Source: Vibrio aphrogenes (GTDB lineage Bacteria; Pseudomonadota; Gammaproteobacteria; Enterobacterales; Vibrionaceae). From it: 64,000 nucleotides of DNA. Below the pieces are notes generated by a model. That model was not told the origin of the DNA and did not search any database. It worked only from the letters and a program-made list of their open reading frames with translations. The stretch is from the NCBI RefSeq assembly GCF_002157735.2, contig NZ_AP018689.1, forward strand, positions 186,001 through 250,000, written 5' to 3'. Of this stretch, positions 9,684 through 18,693 are shown piece after piece. The translations under genes and the position numbers were made by a program. Each line of letters begins with the position of its first letter. Within the stretch, counting starts at the first letter, position 1.

Positions 9684-11021
9684 TTACAAGATAAAGCGGC
9701 TTAAATCTTCATCAGCGACAAATTCACCTAAACGTTGTTTCACGTAATCGCCGTCAATAGCCACCTTCATTCCAGGATTATCTGTTGCATCAAAGGAAAT
9801 TTCATCCATTAATCGTTCCATGACGGTATGTAAGCGACGTGCTCCAATATTTTCGGTGGTTTCATTGACCTGCCAAGCGGCTTCAGCAATTTGCGTGATG
9901 CCTTCTTCGGTAAATTCAATATCGACATTTTCTGTGGCCATCAAGGCACGATATTGCTCGGTTAACGAGGCATGAGGTTCAGTCAAAATACGTTTAAAGT
10001 CATGGCTGCTTAAGGCTTCTAACTCAACACGAATCGGCAAACGGCCTTGTAATTCAGGGATCAGATCCGATGGACGAGCCACTTGGAAAGCTCCCGATGC
10101 CACAAATAAAATGTGGTCGGTGCGCACCATACCGTGTTTGGTTGAGACTGTGCTTCCTTCGACTAAGGGCAGTAAATCACGTTGTACCCCTTCACGAGAC
10201 ACATCGCCACCACCGGTTTGGTCTGCACGTTTACAAATTTTATCGATTTCATCAATGAAGACAATGCCGTTGTTCTCGACATTAAAGATCGCTTGCTCTT
10301 TAAGGTCTTCTTGATTGACCAGTTTTGCTGCTTCTTCTTCCGTTAACGCTTTGAAAGCATCTTTGATTTTCATCTTACGGCTTTTTTTCGTATCTCCTGC
10401 GAGGTTTTGGAACATACCTTGCAGTTGATTCGTCATCTCTTCCATACCTGGAGGCGCCATGATTTCAACCCCCATTTGCGGCGCAGCAACATCGACTTCA
10501 ATTTCTTTATCGTCTAATTGGCCTTCACGTAATTTTTTACGGAAGACTTGGCGAGTGTGAGAGCTGCTCTCCGAAGTTTTTTCGTCTTGTCCCCAGCCTT
10601 CACGTGGTGGTGGAAGTAAGGCATCTAAAATACGCTCTTCGGCTTGTTCTTCTGCGCGGTATTTTACTTTTTCCATTTCTTGTTGATGTGTCAGTTTGAC
10701 GGAAACATCAGTCAGATCACGGATGATAGATTCGACTTCTTTACCGACATAGCCCACTTCAGTGAATTTAGTCGCTTCGACTTTAATGAAAGGGGCGTTG
10801 GCTAATTTGGCTAAACGACGGGCAATTTCTGTTTTACCCACACCGGTTGGACCGATCATTAAAATATTTTTTGGAGTCACTTCTGCGCGCAGAGCTTCGT
10901 CTAATTGCATGCGACGCCAGCGGTTACGTAGGGCAATAGCCACGGCACGTTTCGCTTTATCTTGGCCAATGATGTGTTGGTTGAGTTCATGAACAATTTC
11001 ACGAGGTGTCATTTCAGACAT
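9684..11021 (-). CDS. hslU: HslUV protease ATPase subunit HslU
   Basis: AAA+ unfoldase that feeds proteins to the HslV peptidase. Walker A is GPTGVGKT (residues 57-64), the pore loop GYVG is at 90-93 and Walker B is VFIDEID (254-260). The intermediate I domain lies at roughly 110-245. The C-terminus ends RFIL, the tail that inserts into HslV. 445 aa matches E. coli (443). The start has AGGATAA ahead of it. It lies 120 bases after hslV on the same strand and is probably cotranscribed. Confidence 0.98.
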   Translation of the reverse strand: MSEMTPREIVHELNQHIIGQDKAKRAVAIALRNRWRRMQLDEALRAEVTPKNILMIGPTGVGKTEIARRLAKLANAPFIKVEATKFTEVGYVGKEVESIIRDLTDVSVKLTHQQEMEKVKYRAEEQAEERILDALLPPPREGWGQDEKTSESSSHTRQVFRKKLREGQLDDKEIEVDVAAPQMGVEIMAPPGMEEMTNQLQGMFQNLAGDTKKSRKMKIKDAFKALTEEEAAKLVNQEDLKEQAIFNVENNGIVFIDEIDKICKRADQTGGGDVSREGVQRDLLPLVEGSTVSTKHGMVRTDHILFVASGAFQVARPSDLIPELQGRLPIRVELEALSSHDFKRILTEPHASLTEQYRALMATENVDIEFTEEGITQIAEAAWQVNETTENIGARRLHTVMERLMDEISFDATDNPGMKVAIDGDYVKQRLGEFVADEDLSRFIL

Positions 11022-11141
11022 AACGTTATCCTTTTACCTGATTCAAGGTGCGCACTGCAAGTTGCTGTGCGCATGGTCAATGATGAATGAGTCTTGGGCT
11101 TGAAAGCGAAATGCAAAGCTCACATCACTGAAAGATGAATA

Positions 11142-11660
11142 TTAAAGTTCTTCGATAGTGTGGTGATGGTTCGTGAAGACACAAATATCACCTGCGATAG
11201 TCAGTGCTTTTTCAGCAATGTCTCGCGCTTCTAAATCGGTGTTTTCCAAGAGAGCGATGGCCGCCGCTTGAGCAAAGTTGCCACCAGAACCGATCGCAAT
11301 CAGATCGCGTTCAGGCTGAACTACGTCACCATTACCAGTAATGATTAATGATGCGGTTTCATCGGCTACTGCCAATAAAGCTTCCAACTTGCGTAAGGCA
11401 CGATCGCTGCGCCATTCTTTAGCTAGCTCTACCGCAGCCTTAGTTAAGTGACCTTGATGCATTTCCAGTTTGCGCTCAAAGCGTTCGAAAAGCGTAAACG
11501 CATCCGCAGTACCGCCAGCAAAACCAGCTAATACTTTGTCGTTATATAAACGGCGGACCTTCTTGGCATTGCCTTTCATGACGGTGTTGCCTAAAGAAAC
11601 TTGGCCATCACCTGCGATGACGACTTTATTATTGCGGCGTACAGATACAATCGTAGTCAC
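11142..11660 (-). CDS. hslV: HslUV protease proteolytic subunit HslV
   Basis: Threonine peptidase with proteasome beta-subunit fold. The start is a GTG (11658-11660 on the other strand) preceded by AGAGG. After Met removal the first residue is the catalytic Thr ([10 protein letters not shown]). Visible segments are [25 protein letters not shown] and GIGSGG-like [13 protein letters not shown]. At 172 aa it is four residues shorter than E. coli HslV, at the C-terminus only. In this part of the chromosome the order ftsN-hslV-hslU is ancestral. Confidence 0.97.
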   Translation of the reverse strand: MTTIVSVRRNNKVVIAGDGQVSLGNTVMKGNAKKVRRLYNDKVLAGFAGGTADAFTLFERFERKLEMHQGHLTKAAVELAKEWRSDRALRKLEALLAVADETASLIITGNGDVVQPERDLIAIGSGGNFAQAAAIALLENTDLEARDIAEKALTIAGDICVFTNHHHTIEEL

Positions 11661-11812
11661 GAGAAACCTCTTAGTTATTCTGCTGTTTTAACTGATATGA
11701 GGTTAGGACAAAAAGAATTCAAGAGAAAGGGGAATAAAATGTCGAGGAGTCGTTAAGAAGATAGGAAGCTTTTAAGGAAAGTATTTGCTGCTCACAAAGC
11801 AGAATCGAGATG

Positions 11813-11875
11813 CGAGAACGCTGCGCTCGGGATCCGAAAAGAATGCTTGACATTAGGTAGTCTCGCCACATAATC
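11813..11875 (+). repeat. 63-bp dispersed module, copy 1 (partner at 47282-47344)
   Basis: This stretch matches 47282-47344 at 59 of 63 positions by eye, in the same orientation and with the same 7-bp tandem tract starting at the next base. Both copies contain CGCTGCGCTCGGGA, CCGAAAAGAATG and TTGACATTAGG. Confidence 0.9.
11847..11874 (+). promoter_or_regulatory. Sigma70-like promoter inside repeat module, reading into the 7-bp tract
   Basis: A perfect -35 TTGACA (11847-11852) is followed after 16 bases by CATAAT (11869-11874), five of six to the -10 consensus. Transcription would start inside the tandem tract and run antisense to the end of ftsN. This is a motif match only. Confidence 0.45.
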
Positions 11876-12106
11876 CTCTCGGCTCTCGGCTCTCGGCTCT
11901 CGGCTCTCGGCTCTCGGCTCTCGGCTCTCGGCTCTCGGCTCTCGGCTCTCGGCTCTCGGCTCTCGGCTCTCGGCTCTCGGCTCTCGGCTCTCGGCTCTCG
12001 GCTCTCGGCTCTCGGCTCTCGGCTCTCGGCTCTCGGCTCTCGGCTCTCGGCTCTCGGCTCTCGGCTCTCGGCTCTCGGCTCTCGGCTCTCGGCTCTCGGC
12101 TCTCGG
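11876..12106 (+). repeat. 7-bp tandem repeat CTCTCGG, 33 perfect copies
   Basis: 231 bases made of 33 uninterrupted copies of CTCTCGG. Because 7 is prime to 3, the reverse strand reads as a 7-residue peptide repeat (PRAESRE) in an open frame, which explains a spurious 115-codon ORF here. Copy number is likely to vary between isolates. Confidence 0.97.
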
Positions 12107-12108
12107 CT

Positions 12109-12690
12109 TTACCGCAACGTATCTTTCATGATGATACAAGGTTCAATTTTGGCACGTTGCAATACGTGTTGTTCTTTCACCGCATCTCGTTTAAAGGTAT
12201 ATGGGCCTAAAATAATGCGATACCAACTGCTGCCTTCTAGTTTCACCACTTTGCTGCTCAAGCCTTGGAAAGCAATATTGGCTTTGCGTTGCTCTGCTTG
12301 AGAAGGGGTTTTATAAGCACCACATTGCATAATGTATGGAATTTTAGGGATCTCCACTTCTTTGGCTTGCACTTCGATTTCTCGTTTCGGCAAGGTTTCC
12401 ATGTAATCCCATTTTTCTTGTGGTGGTGGTGGCAGTGATTCGGCCGGTTTTGATTTTTCCGGAACGGCAATCGGGACGGTGTTATTGTCTAATACCGTGG
12501 GTTCTGGGTCGTTATTGAGCTTTGACAGGAGGGCAATTAACCCAGCTAACAAGATAACGGCAATGATCGCGGCTTTCCAAGGAATAGCACGAGAGGCAGG
12601 CTTCTTTTTCGATGCCGATCTTTTGGGGGTTCTATTGCCATTTTTCTTGTTAGAAGTTGGATTTTTTCTTACGTAATCTCGATTTGCCAC
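12109..12690 (-). CDS. ftsN: Cell division protein FtsN
   Basis: Bitopic late divisome protein that triggers septal peptidoglycan synthesis and binds glycan through its SPOR domain. I start at the GTG at 12690 because the protein then begins VANRDYVRKN, like E. coli MAQRDYVRR; a TTG six codons earlier is the alternative, and neither has a strong ribosome site. A basic cytoplasmic tail is followed by one membrane helix at about 38-56 and a Pro-rich linker. The SPOR domain occupies about 117-193 (YIMQCGAYKTPSQAEQRKANI). The stop lies three bases from a 7-bp tandem tract. Confidence 0.9.
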   Translation of the reverse strand: MANRDYVRKNPTSNKKNGNRTPKRSASKKKPASRAIPWKAAIIAVILLAGLIALLSKLNNDPEPTVLDNNTVPIAVPEKSKPAESLPPPPQEKWDYMETLPKREIEVQAKEVEIPKIPYIMQCGAYKTPSQAEQRKANIAFQGLSSKVVKLEGSSWYRIILGPYTFKRDAVKEQHVLQRAKIEPCIIMKDTLR

Positions 12691-12876
12691 GGCGGTGTTG
12701 TTACTCAATGGAATAAAAAAGGACTTCTATGTTAAAGCAGTTTTTTGAGCAATACCATATTTTTAAAGGGATGAATAGCGGTCGTTGAACAGGATAAAAA
12801 CGTCCGCTATTTGAACCCGTTAATCGGCAGTTTATGCTGCGTTTGTTATTTAAGGTTTCGTAATTGAGCGCCTTGG

Positions 12877-14129
12877 TTAACGTCTCGGTGGCGCTGCACT
12901 ATTTCGGATCACTAAGTTAGCTTCAAGCAGTCGCGAACCTGCGCGTACTTCTCGGCCTTTGAGAGTCTCTAATAACATCAACATCGATTGGCGACCGATC
13001 TCATAACGGGGTTGCGCAATAGTGGTGAGCGGCGGATCGCAATATTGTGAAAATTGAATGTCATCAAAACCTACAATCGAGAGGTCTTGCGGCACTTTAA
13101 AGCCCAGTTTTTTCGCTTGTTGAATTGCCCCGATGGCCATGCAGTCGTTATGGCAAAAAATAGCAGTAGGTGGTTCGGCGAGCGTCAAGAGTTTGTTGGC
13201 TGCGATAACCCCTGATTCTAACGTAAAATCCCCATAGGCTTGATAAGTGGGGTGCATATCAATACCCGCGCGGCGTAAGGCTTGCTGATAACCTTGGTGA
13301 CGAAATTGACATAAAGGAGCTTCAACAGGGCCCGACATTTCGGCAATCCGTTTGTGACCCATTTGAGTTAAGTAATTAACCACATCAAAAGCGGCGGTCA
13401 GATTATCGATATGCACGGTAGGCAATTCTAATTCTGGCGCGTATTCACAGGCCATGACCAAAGGAGGAAGGTTTTTTTGTTCAGGCTTACTCACGTCGAA
13501 TGGTACATCGGCCCCTAGTAACAGCATGCCATCAGCTTGTTTGGTGAATACCAGATTGACAAAAGTGCTCTCACGCTTGAGTTGTTGATTGCTATCGCCC
13601 AATAAGACTAAATAATTGTGCTCGGCTGCCGTATCTTCAATGCCGCGAATGATTTCACTGAAATAAGGATCACATCTAATTCTGGCGCGTATTCACAGGC
13701 CATGACCAAAGGAGGAAGGTTTTTTTGTTCAGGCTTACTCACGTCGAATGGTACATCGGCCCCTAGTAACAGCATGCCATCAGCTTGTTTGGTGAATACC
13801 AGATTGACAAAAGTGCTCTCACGCTTGAGTTGTTGATTGCTATCGCCCAATAAGACTAAATAATTGTGCTCGGCTGCCGTATCTTCAATGCCGCGAATGA
13901 TTTCACTGAAATAAGGATCACAGATATCCGGGACAATGACGATGATGGTTTTAGATTCATTTCTTCTTAAATTACGAGCTAAAGAATTGGGAGCGTAGCC
14001 GGATTCAAGTACGGCATCTTCCACGCGTTTACGTGTTGCACTGGAGACTTTTTCTGGATTCATCAGCGCACGGGAAACCGTTGCTGTTGACACTCCAGCG
14101 AGTTGGGCAACCTCCTTCATTGTCGCCAT
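12877..14129 (-). pseudogene. cytR: cytR disrupted by a 248-bp tandem duplication (LacI-family nucleoside regulator)
   Basis: LacI-family regulator of nucleoside uptake and catabolism; in V. cholerae CytR also promotes competence and represses biofilm. The start ATG (14129) has GAGAGG upstream and the product begins with an intact helix-turn-helix (MKEVAQLAGVSTATVSRALMNP). After residue 152 the frame enters the second copy of a tandem duplication, shifts, and stops at 13608, giving 173 aa. The rest of the sensor domain (AIFCHNDCMAIGAI, SIVGFDDIQFSQYCDPPLTTIAQPRYE) stays open in another frame down to 12877. Removing one copy restores a 334-aa protein like E. coli CytR (341). A short HTH-only protein could still be made. 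Confidence 0.85.
13427..13922. repeat. Exact 248-bp tandem duplication within cytR
   Basis: Copy A is 13427-13674 and copy B is 13675-13922; they look identical base for base. 248 is not a multiple of three, so the duplication shifts the reading frame. No microhomology is seen at the joints: bases before copy A and after copy B differ from the joint at the first position. Confidence 0.93.
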
Positions 14130-14170
14130 AAGTATTCCTCTCTATTTACTTTCCTACCCAAATGGGCAAA

Positions 14171-14196
14171 TAAAAAAGCTTATTGATGAAATAAGC
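14171..14196 (-). terminator. Terminator-like hairpin in the cytR leader
   Basis: GCTTATT (14178-14184) and AATAAGC (14190-14196) enclose five bases. On the minus strand the stem is followed by TTTTTTA, 40 to 50 bases before the cytR start codon. It could attenuate cytR or end a short upstream RNA. The stem is only 7 bp and A/T-rich. Confidence 0.4.
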
Positions 14197-14405
14197 AAAA
14201 AAGAAAGATGTGGTCGCTTAGGTTCCGTGAATTAGAACCGGTTGGACTCACCTTAATTTAGGGCAATCACATCAAGCCAGTTAGGATGATGGTATCGATA
14301 ACGACTGCTATACCCAAAATACGCCAAGGTATTATGTTATGAGGATATTTTATGTCCTTAATTTGATACTGAATAGCATTAGGTTAACAAATCCTACATG
14401 CTTTA

Positions 14406-14421
14406 AGTGATATGCGTCACA
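14406..14421 (-). promoter_or_regulatory. Candidate CRP-cAMP site upstream of cytR
   Basis: AGTGA, six bases, TCACA: nine of ten core positions match the TGTGA-N6-TCACA consensus. In E. coli cytR is itself CRP-activated, which fits. It is about 280 bases from the cytR start codon. Confidence 0.5.
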
Positions 14422-14548
14422 TAGCAAGTTTTTGATTTATAGGCTTTATTGATTTAAGAGGGTATGCCCATGTTTAAACTAAGGTTAAAGACAAAAATAA
14501 TAAGAAGATTCTTATCAATAATAGCCGACTTAGCTCAAGGTTAGACGA

Positions 14549-16750
14549 CTAACTTAAATCTTGCGGCTCAACATCGAGGTTCCAACGAACTTTTTTGGCT
14601 AAAGGTAAAAGTTGAATGGCGGTTTTAGATGACAGTAATAGGCGTTGCATTTGACTACGAGTGCTTACTTGTAACATTAATTGCCAACGGAATTTGCCCG
14701 CTCTTTTGGCTAAAGGAGCCGGCATTGGGCCAAGTACTAAACATTGCTCATCGAATAAAGGGTGCGCCTCTAAGGTATAGCGAACCTGGCGTAAGAAGGC
14801 TTCAACATTGTCATTGTGGTTAGCTTCTGCACGGAAAAGGGTCAAAAAGCTGTACGGAGGTAACTGAGCCATTTTGCGTTCTGCTAAAGCGGTTTGAGCA
14901 AAGTGCTGATAATTTTTATGTAGCAAAGATTGTAATAGTGCGTGCTCGGGATGATGGGTTTGCAATAGCACTTCACCGGGTTTACTAGCGCGACCGGCAC
15001 GTCCTGCCACTTGAATAAATAATTGGGCTAATCGTTCTGAAGCGCGAAAATCACTGCTATAAAGAGAACCATCGACATCTAAGAGCCCGACTAAGGTGAC
15101 ATTCGGAAAGTGGTGACCTTTCGCCAGCATTTGTGTGCCGATCAGAATTTGATATTCACCTGAGCGGATCGATTCTAATGCACTTTCTAAGCTGCCTTTA
15201 CGACGAGTACTGTCCCGATCAATACGAATGGTTTTAAATTCAGGAAACAAGATCTCTAATTGTTTTTCTAACTGTTCGGTTCCTACTCCTACCGAAACCA
15301 GTTGAGTGGAGCCACAACCTTGGCATTGCTGAATTACCGGGCGTTGTGAACCACAATGATGGCAACGAATTTCTTGGTTCCCTTGATGATAGGTGTAATA
15401 GGCATCGCAGCGTTTGCATTCCGCGATCCAGCCACATTCATGACACATCAGTGCCGGAGAAAATCCACGGCGATTCAAAAAGAGCATCACCTGATTACCA
15501 GCATTTAAGTGACGGCGCATTTGTGCAATTAAAGGGGCGGATAACCCTCCTTCTAAATACAATCCTTTAATATCTAAGACATGATGTTTGGCTGCACTAG
15601 CATTACCCGCGCGTTGAGTTAGGCTGAGGTAATGGTATTTGCCACTTTGAGCATTGTGTAAGCTTTCTAACGCTGGCGTTGCTGAGCCTAACACCACCGG
15701 AATGTTTTCTTTATGGCCACGCATCACCGCCACATCACGAGCATGATAACGTAAACTATCTTGTTGTTTGTAGGAGGCGTCGTGTTCTTCATCTACGATG
15801 ATAATGCCGAGATCAGCAAATGGCGTAAATAAGGATGAGCGAGTTCCAATAATAATACCGGCTTGACGTTCACGGGCGGCCAACCAAGCATTAAGCCTTT
15901 CGCTGTCATTTAAGCCTGAGTGCATCACTTCAATGGGAACATGAAAGCGGCGCTTAAATCGATTGATGGTTTGTGGGGTTAACCCAATTTCAGGTACTAA
16001 CACCAAGGCTTGCTTGCCAGCGGCTAAGACTGGCTTGATTAAGTTTAAGTACACTTCGGTTTTACCAGAACCGGTCACACCGTCAATCAAATAACAGCCA
16101 AATCCTGATGCTTGATTGATGGTGGCAACTGCAATGGCTTGCTCGGCATTGAGTTGGGGTTTGTGTTGCTCATTTTCGATCAGGTTAGGCCACACAGTTT
16201 TTGCCGGTTGAGTATGTTTCATTTCAATCCAGCCTTTTTGCTGCAGCGCTTTTAAAGTGGCACTGCTAATGCCTTCATCGATCATTGCTTGATGAGGTAA
16301 AGAGGAAGACTCCAGCAAACGCACCACTTTTTCTTGTTGGTGCGCACGGCCAAATCCTTGGATTAATTTGTTTTTACCTGCTTCGGTAAGGTGCCAGGTT
16401 TTTAAGCTGGTAAAGTCCGCAGTTTTGCCTTTTTTTAATAAAGCCGGTAAGGCCATCGCCAAGGTTTCTCCAAGAGGGTATTGGTAAAACTGGCTGCACC
16501 ATTGCAATAATTGATACAGCGGCGCCGGCCAAATCGGATGGGTATCGAGACTGGCTTTGATGGGTTTAAGTTGCTCTCGCGGAAAGTCTGAATGATCGAC
16601 TATATTAATGACAATCCCAACCAGAGTTTGCCGCCCAAAAGGGACAGAGACACGGCCGCCAATAACCGGAAAAAGGTAATTAGGGATGAGATAATCGAAG
16701 CACTTATCTAAAGGAACCGGTAAGGCAACTTGAGCAATATTGGGCTGCAT
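14549..16750 (-). CDS. priA: Primosomal replication restart helicase PriA
   Basis: 3'-to-5' helicase that reloads the replisome at stalled forks. 733 aa, as in E. coli (732). The N-terminal 3'-end-binding domain covers about 1-105. Walker A is GVTGSGKT (224-231), the DEEH box is 320-323, and a zinc-binding insert with four CxxC pairs lies at about 437-480 (CHECG, CKRC, CHHC, CQGC). Helicase motifs V and VI follow (GTQMLAKGHHFPNVTLV, QVAGRAGR). It is divergent from rpmE and upstream of cytR, the common gamma-proteobacterial order. Confidence 0.98.
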   Translation of the reverse strand: MQPNIAQVALPVPLDKCFDYLIPNYLFPVIGGRVSVPFGRQTLVGIVINIVDHSDFPREQLKPIKASLDTHPIWPAPLYQLLQWCSQFYQYPLGETLAMALPALLKKGKTADFTSLKTWHLTEAGKNKLIQGFGRAHQQEKVVRLLESSSLPHQAMIDEGISSATLKALQQKGWIEMKHTQPAKTVWPNLIENEQHKPQLNAEQAIAVATINQASGFGCYLIDGVTGSGKTEVYLNLIKPVLAAGKQALVLVPEIGLTPQTINRFKRRFHVPIEVMHSGLNDSERLNAWLAARERQAGIIIGTRSSLFTPFADLGIIIVDEEHDASYKQQDSLRYHARDVAVMRGHKENIPVVLGSATPALESLHNAQSGKYHYLSLTQRAGNASAAKHHVLDIKGLYLEGGLSAPLIAQMRRHLNAGNQVMLFLNRRGFSPALMCHECGWIAECKRCDAYYTYHQGNQEIRCHHCGSQRPVIQQCQGCGSTQLVSVGVGTEQLEKQLEILFPEFKTIRIDRDSTRRKGSLESALESIRSGEYQILIGTQMLAKGHHFPNVTLVGLLDVDGSLYSSDFRASERLAQLFIQVAGRAGRASKPGEVLLQTHHPEHALLQSLLHKNYQHFAQTALAERKMAQLPPYSFLTLFRAEANHNDNVEAFLRQVRYTLEAHPLFDEQCLVLGPMPAPLAKRAGKFRWQLMLQVSTRSQMQRLLLSSKTAIQLLPLAKKVRWNLDVEPQDLS

Positions 16751-16858
16751 AAGCGAAGAGTGGGTCCTGTTTGCCGTGATAAAACCAATGGAAGGGTATG
16801 ATAAAACAGCCCATATTGATATAAAACTGAAATATTGTAGAAAAAGAGAGCAAATGAG

Positions 16859-16887
16859 TTGATCGAAACCAGAGTATTCTCTATTAT
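16859..16887 (+). promoter_or_regulatory. Likely sigma70 promoter of rpmE
   Basis: TTGATC (16859-16864), 17 bases, TATTAT (16882-16887). TATACT at 16885-16890 is an alternative -10. A start near 16894 gives a leader of about 125 nt. Confidence 0.5.
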
Positions 16888-16901
16888 ACTGCGCCTCTAA
16901 C

Positions 16902-16980
16902 GATGTATATATCTACATCATTTTTTAGTAACTACGTATGGTGTCTGACCGCTCTTGTAGGTAACTCTTACAAGGGGATG
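16902..16980 (+). promoter_or_regulatory. Structured rpmE leader (possible L31 autoregulatory leader)
   Basis: Two hairpins are visible in the rpmE leader: GATGTA / TACATC (16902-16919) followed by a T run, and CTTGTA / TACAAG (16954-16974) just before GGGG. Ribosomal protein L31 leaders are described in gamma-proteobacteria. I could not compare this one with a model, so the identity is a guess from position. Confidence 0.35.
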
Positions 16981-17018
16981 ATTCAGATAGCGATACGGAC
17001 CAATAAAAGGTTTGTCCT

Positions 17019-17237
17019 ATGAAAACTGGTATCCACCCAGAATACAAAGCTGTTAGCGCTAACTGCTCTTGTGGTAACACTTTTGAGTTCAACACAACTC
17101 TAGACAAAGAGTCAATCCACCTAGACGTATGTGACAAATGTCACCCATTCTACACTGGTAAGCAACGTATCGTAGATACAGGCGGCCGTGTTGATCGCTT
17201 CAACAAACGTTTTGGTGCACTTAGCAGCAAAAAATAA
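17019..17237 (+). CDS. rpmE: 50S ribosomal protein L31 (zinc-binding type)
   Basis: 72-residue ribosomal protein bridging the two subunits. It has the four zinc ligands of the C+ form: C16 and C18 in NCSCG, then C37 and C40 in CDKC. The body follows E. coli L31 ([40 protein letters not shown]). Because it keeps the cysteines it should be the zinc-replete form, not the Zur-repressed paralogue. A strong terminator follows. Confidence 0.98.
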   Translation: MKTGIHPEYKAVSANCSCGNTFEFNTTLDKESIHLDVCDKCHPFYTGKQRIVDTGGRVDRFNKRFGALSSKK

Positions 17238-17274
17238 TCGATCACTAAAACACTTTAGTGTGAGACCGAATTGG

Positions 17275-17302
17275 AAAGGGATGCTTAGGCGTCCCTTTTT
17301 TC
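17275..17302 (+). terminator. Intrinsic terminator after rpmE
   Basis: AAAGGGATGC pairs with GGCGTCCCTTT (one G-U pair) and is followed by TTTTTC. A second hairpin, CACTAAA / TTTAGTG, lies just upstream at 17243-17260. Confidence 0.8.
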
Positions 17303-17396
17303 TTATCTAAAATGCGCGACATTAACTACCAAGTTTTAATTTGATCCATTAAGATTGACACTTATCCCTCCGTATACATTTTAGGACTACAGCATA

Positions 17397-18656
17397 ATGT
17401 CAGATGATCAGCAGCAAGATGACTTTCGTCAAAGAGCACTTAACTACCACGCTCAACCTACCGCCGGCAAAATCGCTATTGCTTTAACAAAGCCTGCCGA
17501 TACCGCAGAAGACCTCGCCCTCGCTTATAGCCCAGGGGTAGCAGAACCGGTTCGTGAAATTGCCCTGAATCCTGATAATGCTTATAAGTACACTGCGAAA
17601 GGCAATACCGTTGCAGTGATCTCAAATGGTACGGCGATTTTAGGTTTAGGTAATTTAGGCCCCTTAGCCTCTAAGCCTGTAATGGAAGGTAAAGCGCTAT
17701 TGTTCAAGCGTTTTGCCAATCTTGATTCAATTGATATTCAAGTAAAACATCGCACCATTGATGAATTTATTGATACGGTTGCCAATATTGCCGACACTTT
17801 TGGCGGTATTAATCTAGAAGATATTAAAGCTCCTGATTGTTTTGAAATTGAACGTCAGTTGATTGAACGTTGTGACATACCAGTTTTCCATGATGACCAG
17901 CATGGTACCGCTATCGTAACGGCAGCAGGTATGTTAAATGCCATTGAGTTACAAGGTAAAAAACTATCAGAATGTAAAATTGTTTGCTTAGGTGCTGGGG
18001 CGGCTGCGGTCGCTTGTATGGAGCTCTTGATCAAATGCGGCGCCTTACGTGAAAAGATTTATATGCTCGATCGTAAAGGCGTGATTCATACTCGTCGTGA
18101 TGACTTGAACGAATACAAACAATTATTTGCCAATAATACGGATATGCGTACCTTAGAAGATGTGATTGAAGGTGCTGATTTATTCTTAGGTGTGTCAGGT
18201 CCAAATCTATTACCAGCTGAAGCGCTTGCCTTGATGGCGGATAAGCCGGTTGTTTTTGCTTGCTCTAACCCTGATCCTGAAATCAAACCTGAAATCGCGA
18301 CCAAAGTGCGTAATGACTTGATCATGGGAACAGGGCGCAGCGATTATCCAAACCAAGTGAACAATGTGATTTGTTTCCCATTCATTTTCCGTGGAGCATT
18401 GGATGTGCGTGCCAGTGAAATTAATGATGAAATGAAGCTGGCTGCAGTTGAAGCGATTCGTCAACTAGCAAAACAAGAGGTTCCGGCGGAAGTATTAAAA
18501 GCAGCTGGCGTCGATCATCTAGAATTTGGCCCAGATTACATCATTCCAAAACCAATGGACCCACGTTTGCTCTCTGAAGTTGCGGGTGCTGTGGCTCGTG
18601 CCGCGGTTGAATCTGGCGTAGCACGTATTGAGTTGCCGGAAGAGTATAAGCGATAA
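17397..18656 (+). CDS. Malic enzyme (oxaloacetate-decarboxylating), short form
   Basis: Cytoplasmic enzyme converting malate to pyruvate and CO2 with reduction of NAD(P). 419 aa covers only the malic domains; the phosphotransacetylase-like extension of E. coli MaeB (about 760 aa in total) is absent. Visible parts are AYSPGVAEPV near residue 44, the metal-binding EDIKAPDCFEIE near 140, FHDDQHGTAIV near 165, and the nucleotide motif CLGAGAAAVA near 200. Cofactor choice (NAD or NADP) cannot be read safely. A gene of this size between rpmE and metJ is known in Vibrio. Confidence 0.93.
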   Translation: MSDDQQQDDFRQRALNYHAQPTAGKIAIALTKPADTAEDLALAYSPGVAEPVREIALNPDNAYKYTAKGNTVAVISNGTAILGLGNLGPLASKPVMEGKALLFKRFANLDSIDIQVKHRTIDEFIDTVANIADTFGGINLEDIKAPDCFEIERQLIERCDIPVFHDDQHGTAIVTAAGMLNAIELQGKKLSECKIVCLGAGAAAVACMELLIKCGALREKIYMLDRKGVIHTRRDDLNEYKQLFANNTDMRTLEDVIEGADLFLGVSGPNLLPAEALALMADKPVVFACSNPDPEIKPEIATKVRNDLIMGTGRSDYPNQVNNVICFPFIFRGALDVRASEINDEMKLAAVEAIRQLAKQEVPAEVLKAAGVDHLEFGPDYIIPKPMDPRLLSEVAGAVARAAVESGVARIELPEEYKR

Positions 18657-18693
18657 CGGAGCTCGAATTTCGTTTCTCGTTATTCGAAAAAGC

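Larger units (their letters stand above)
11661..12108. other. hslV-ftsN intergenic region with repeat module
   Basis: 448 bases. The hslV-proximal part (11661-11812) shows nothing definite. The rest is a 63-bp module (11813-11875) and a 7-bp tandem tract (11876-12106), described separately. The tract ends three bases from the ftsN stop codon. Confidence 0.8.
14130..14548. promoter_or_regulatory. cytR: cytR upstream region with CRP-like site and structured leader
   Basis: 419 bases with no gene. A CRP-like site lies at 14406-14421, a GGTTC / GAACC hairpin at 14221-14239, and a terminator-like hairpin at 14171-14196 (listed separately). Together they suggest a long, structured cytR leader or a small RNA read on the minus strand. 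No clear -10 was identified. Confidence 0.4.

Noticed and set aside
11876..12106. CRISPR array
   Set aside because: The repeat unit is 7 bp with no spacers, and no cas genes are present.
11792..12139. 115-codon minus-strand ORF with a PRAESRE peptide repeat
   Set aside because: It is the 7-bp tandem tract read as three-unit peptide repeats. It overlaps the real end of ftsN in another frame and has no ribosome site.
12877..13602. Separate 241-aa LacI-type gene starting at TTG 13602
   Set aside because: It is the sensor half of cytR downstream of the duplication. It has no HTH and no ribosome site.
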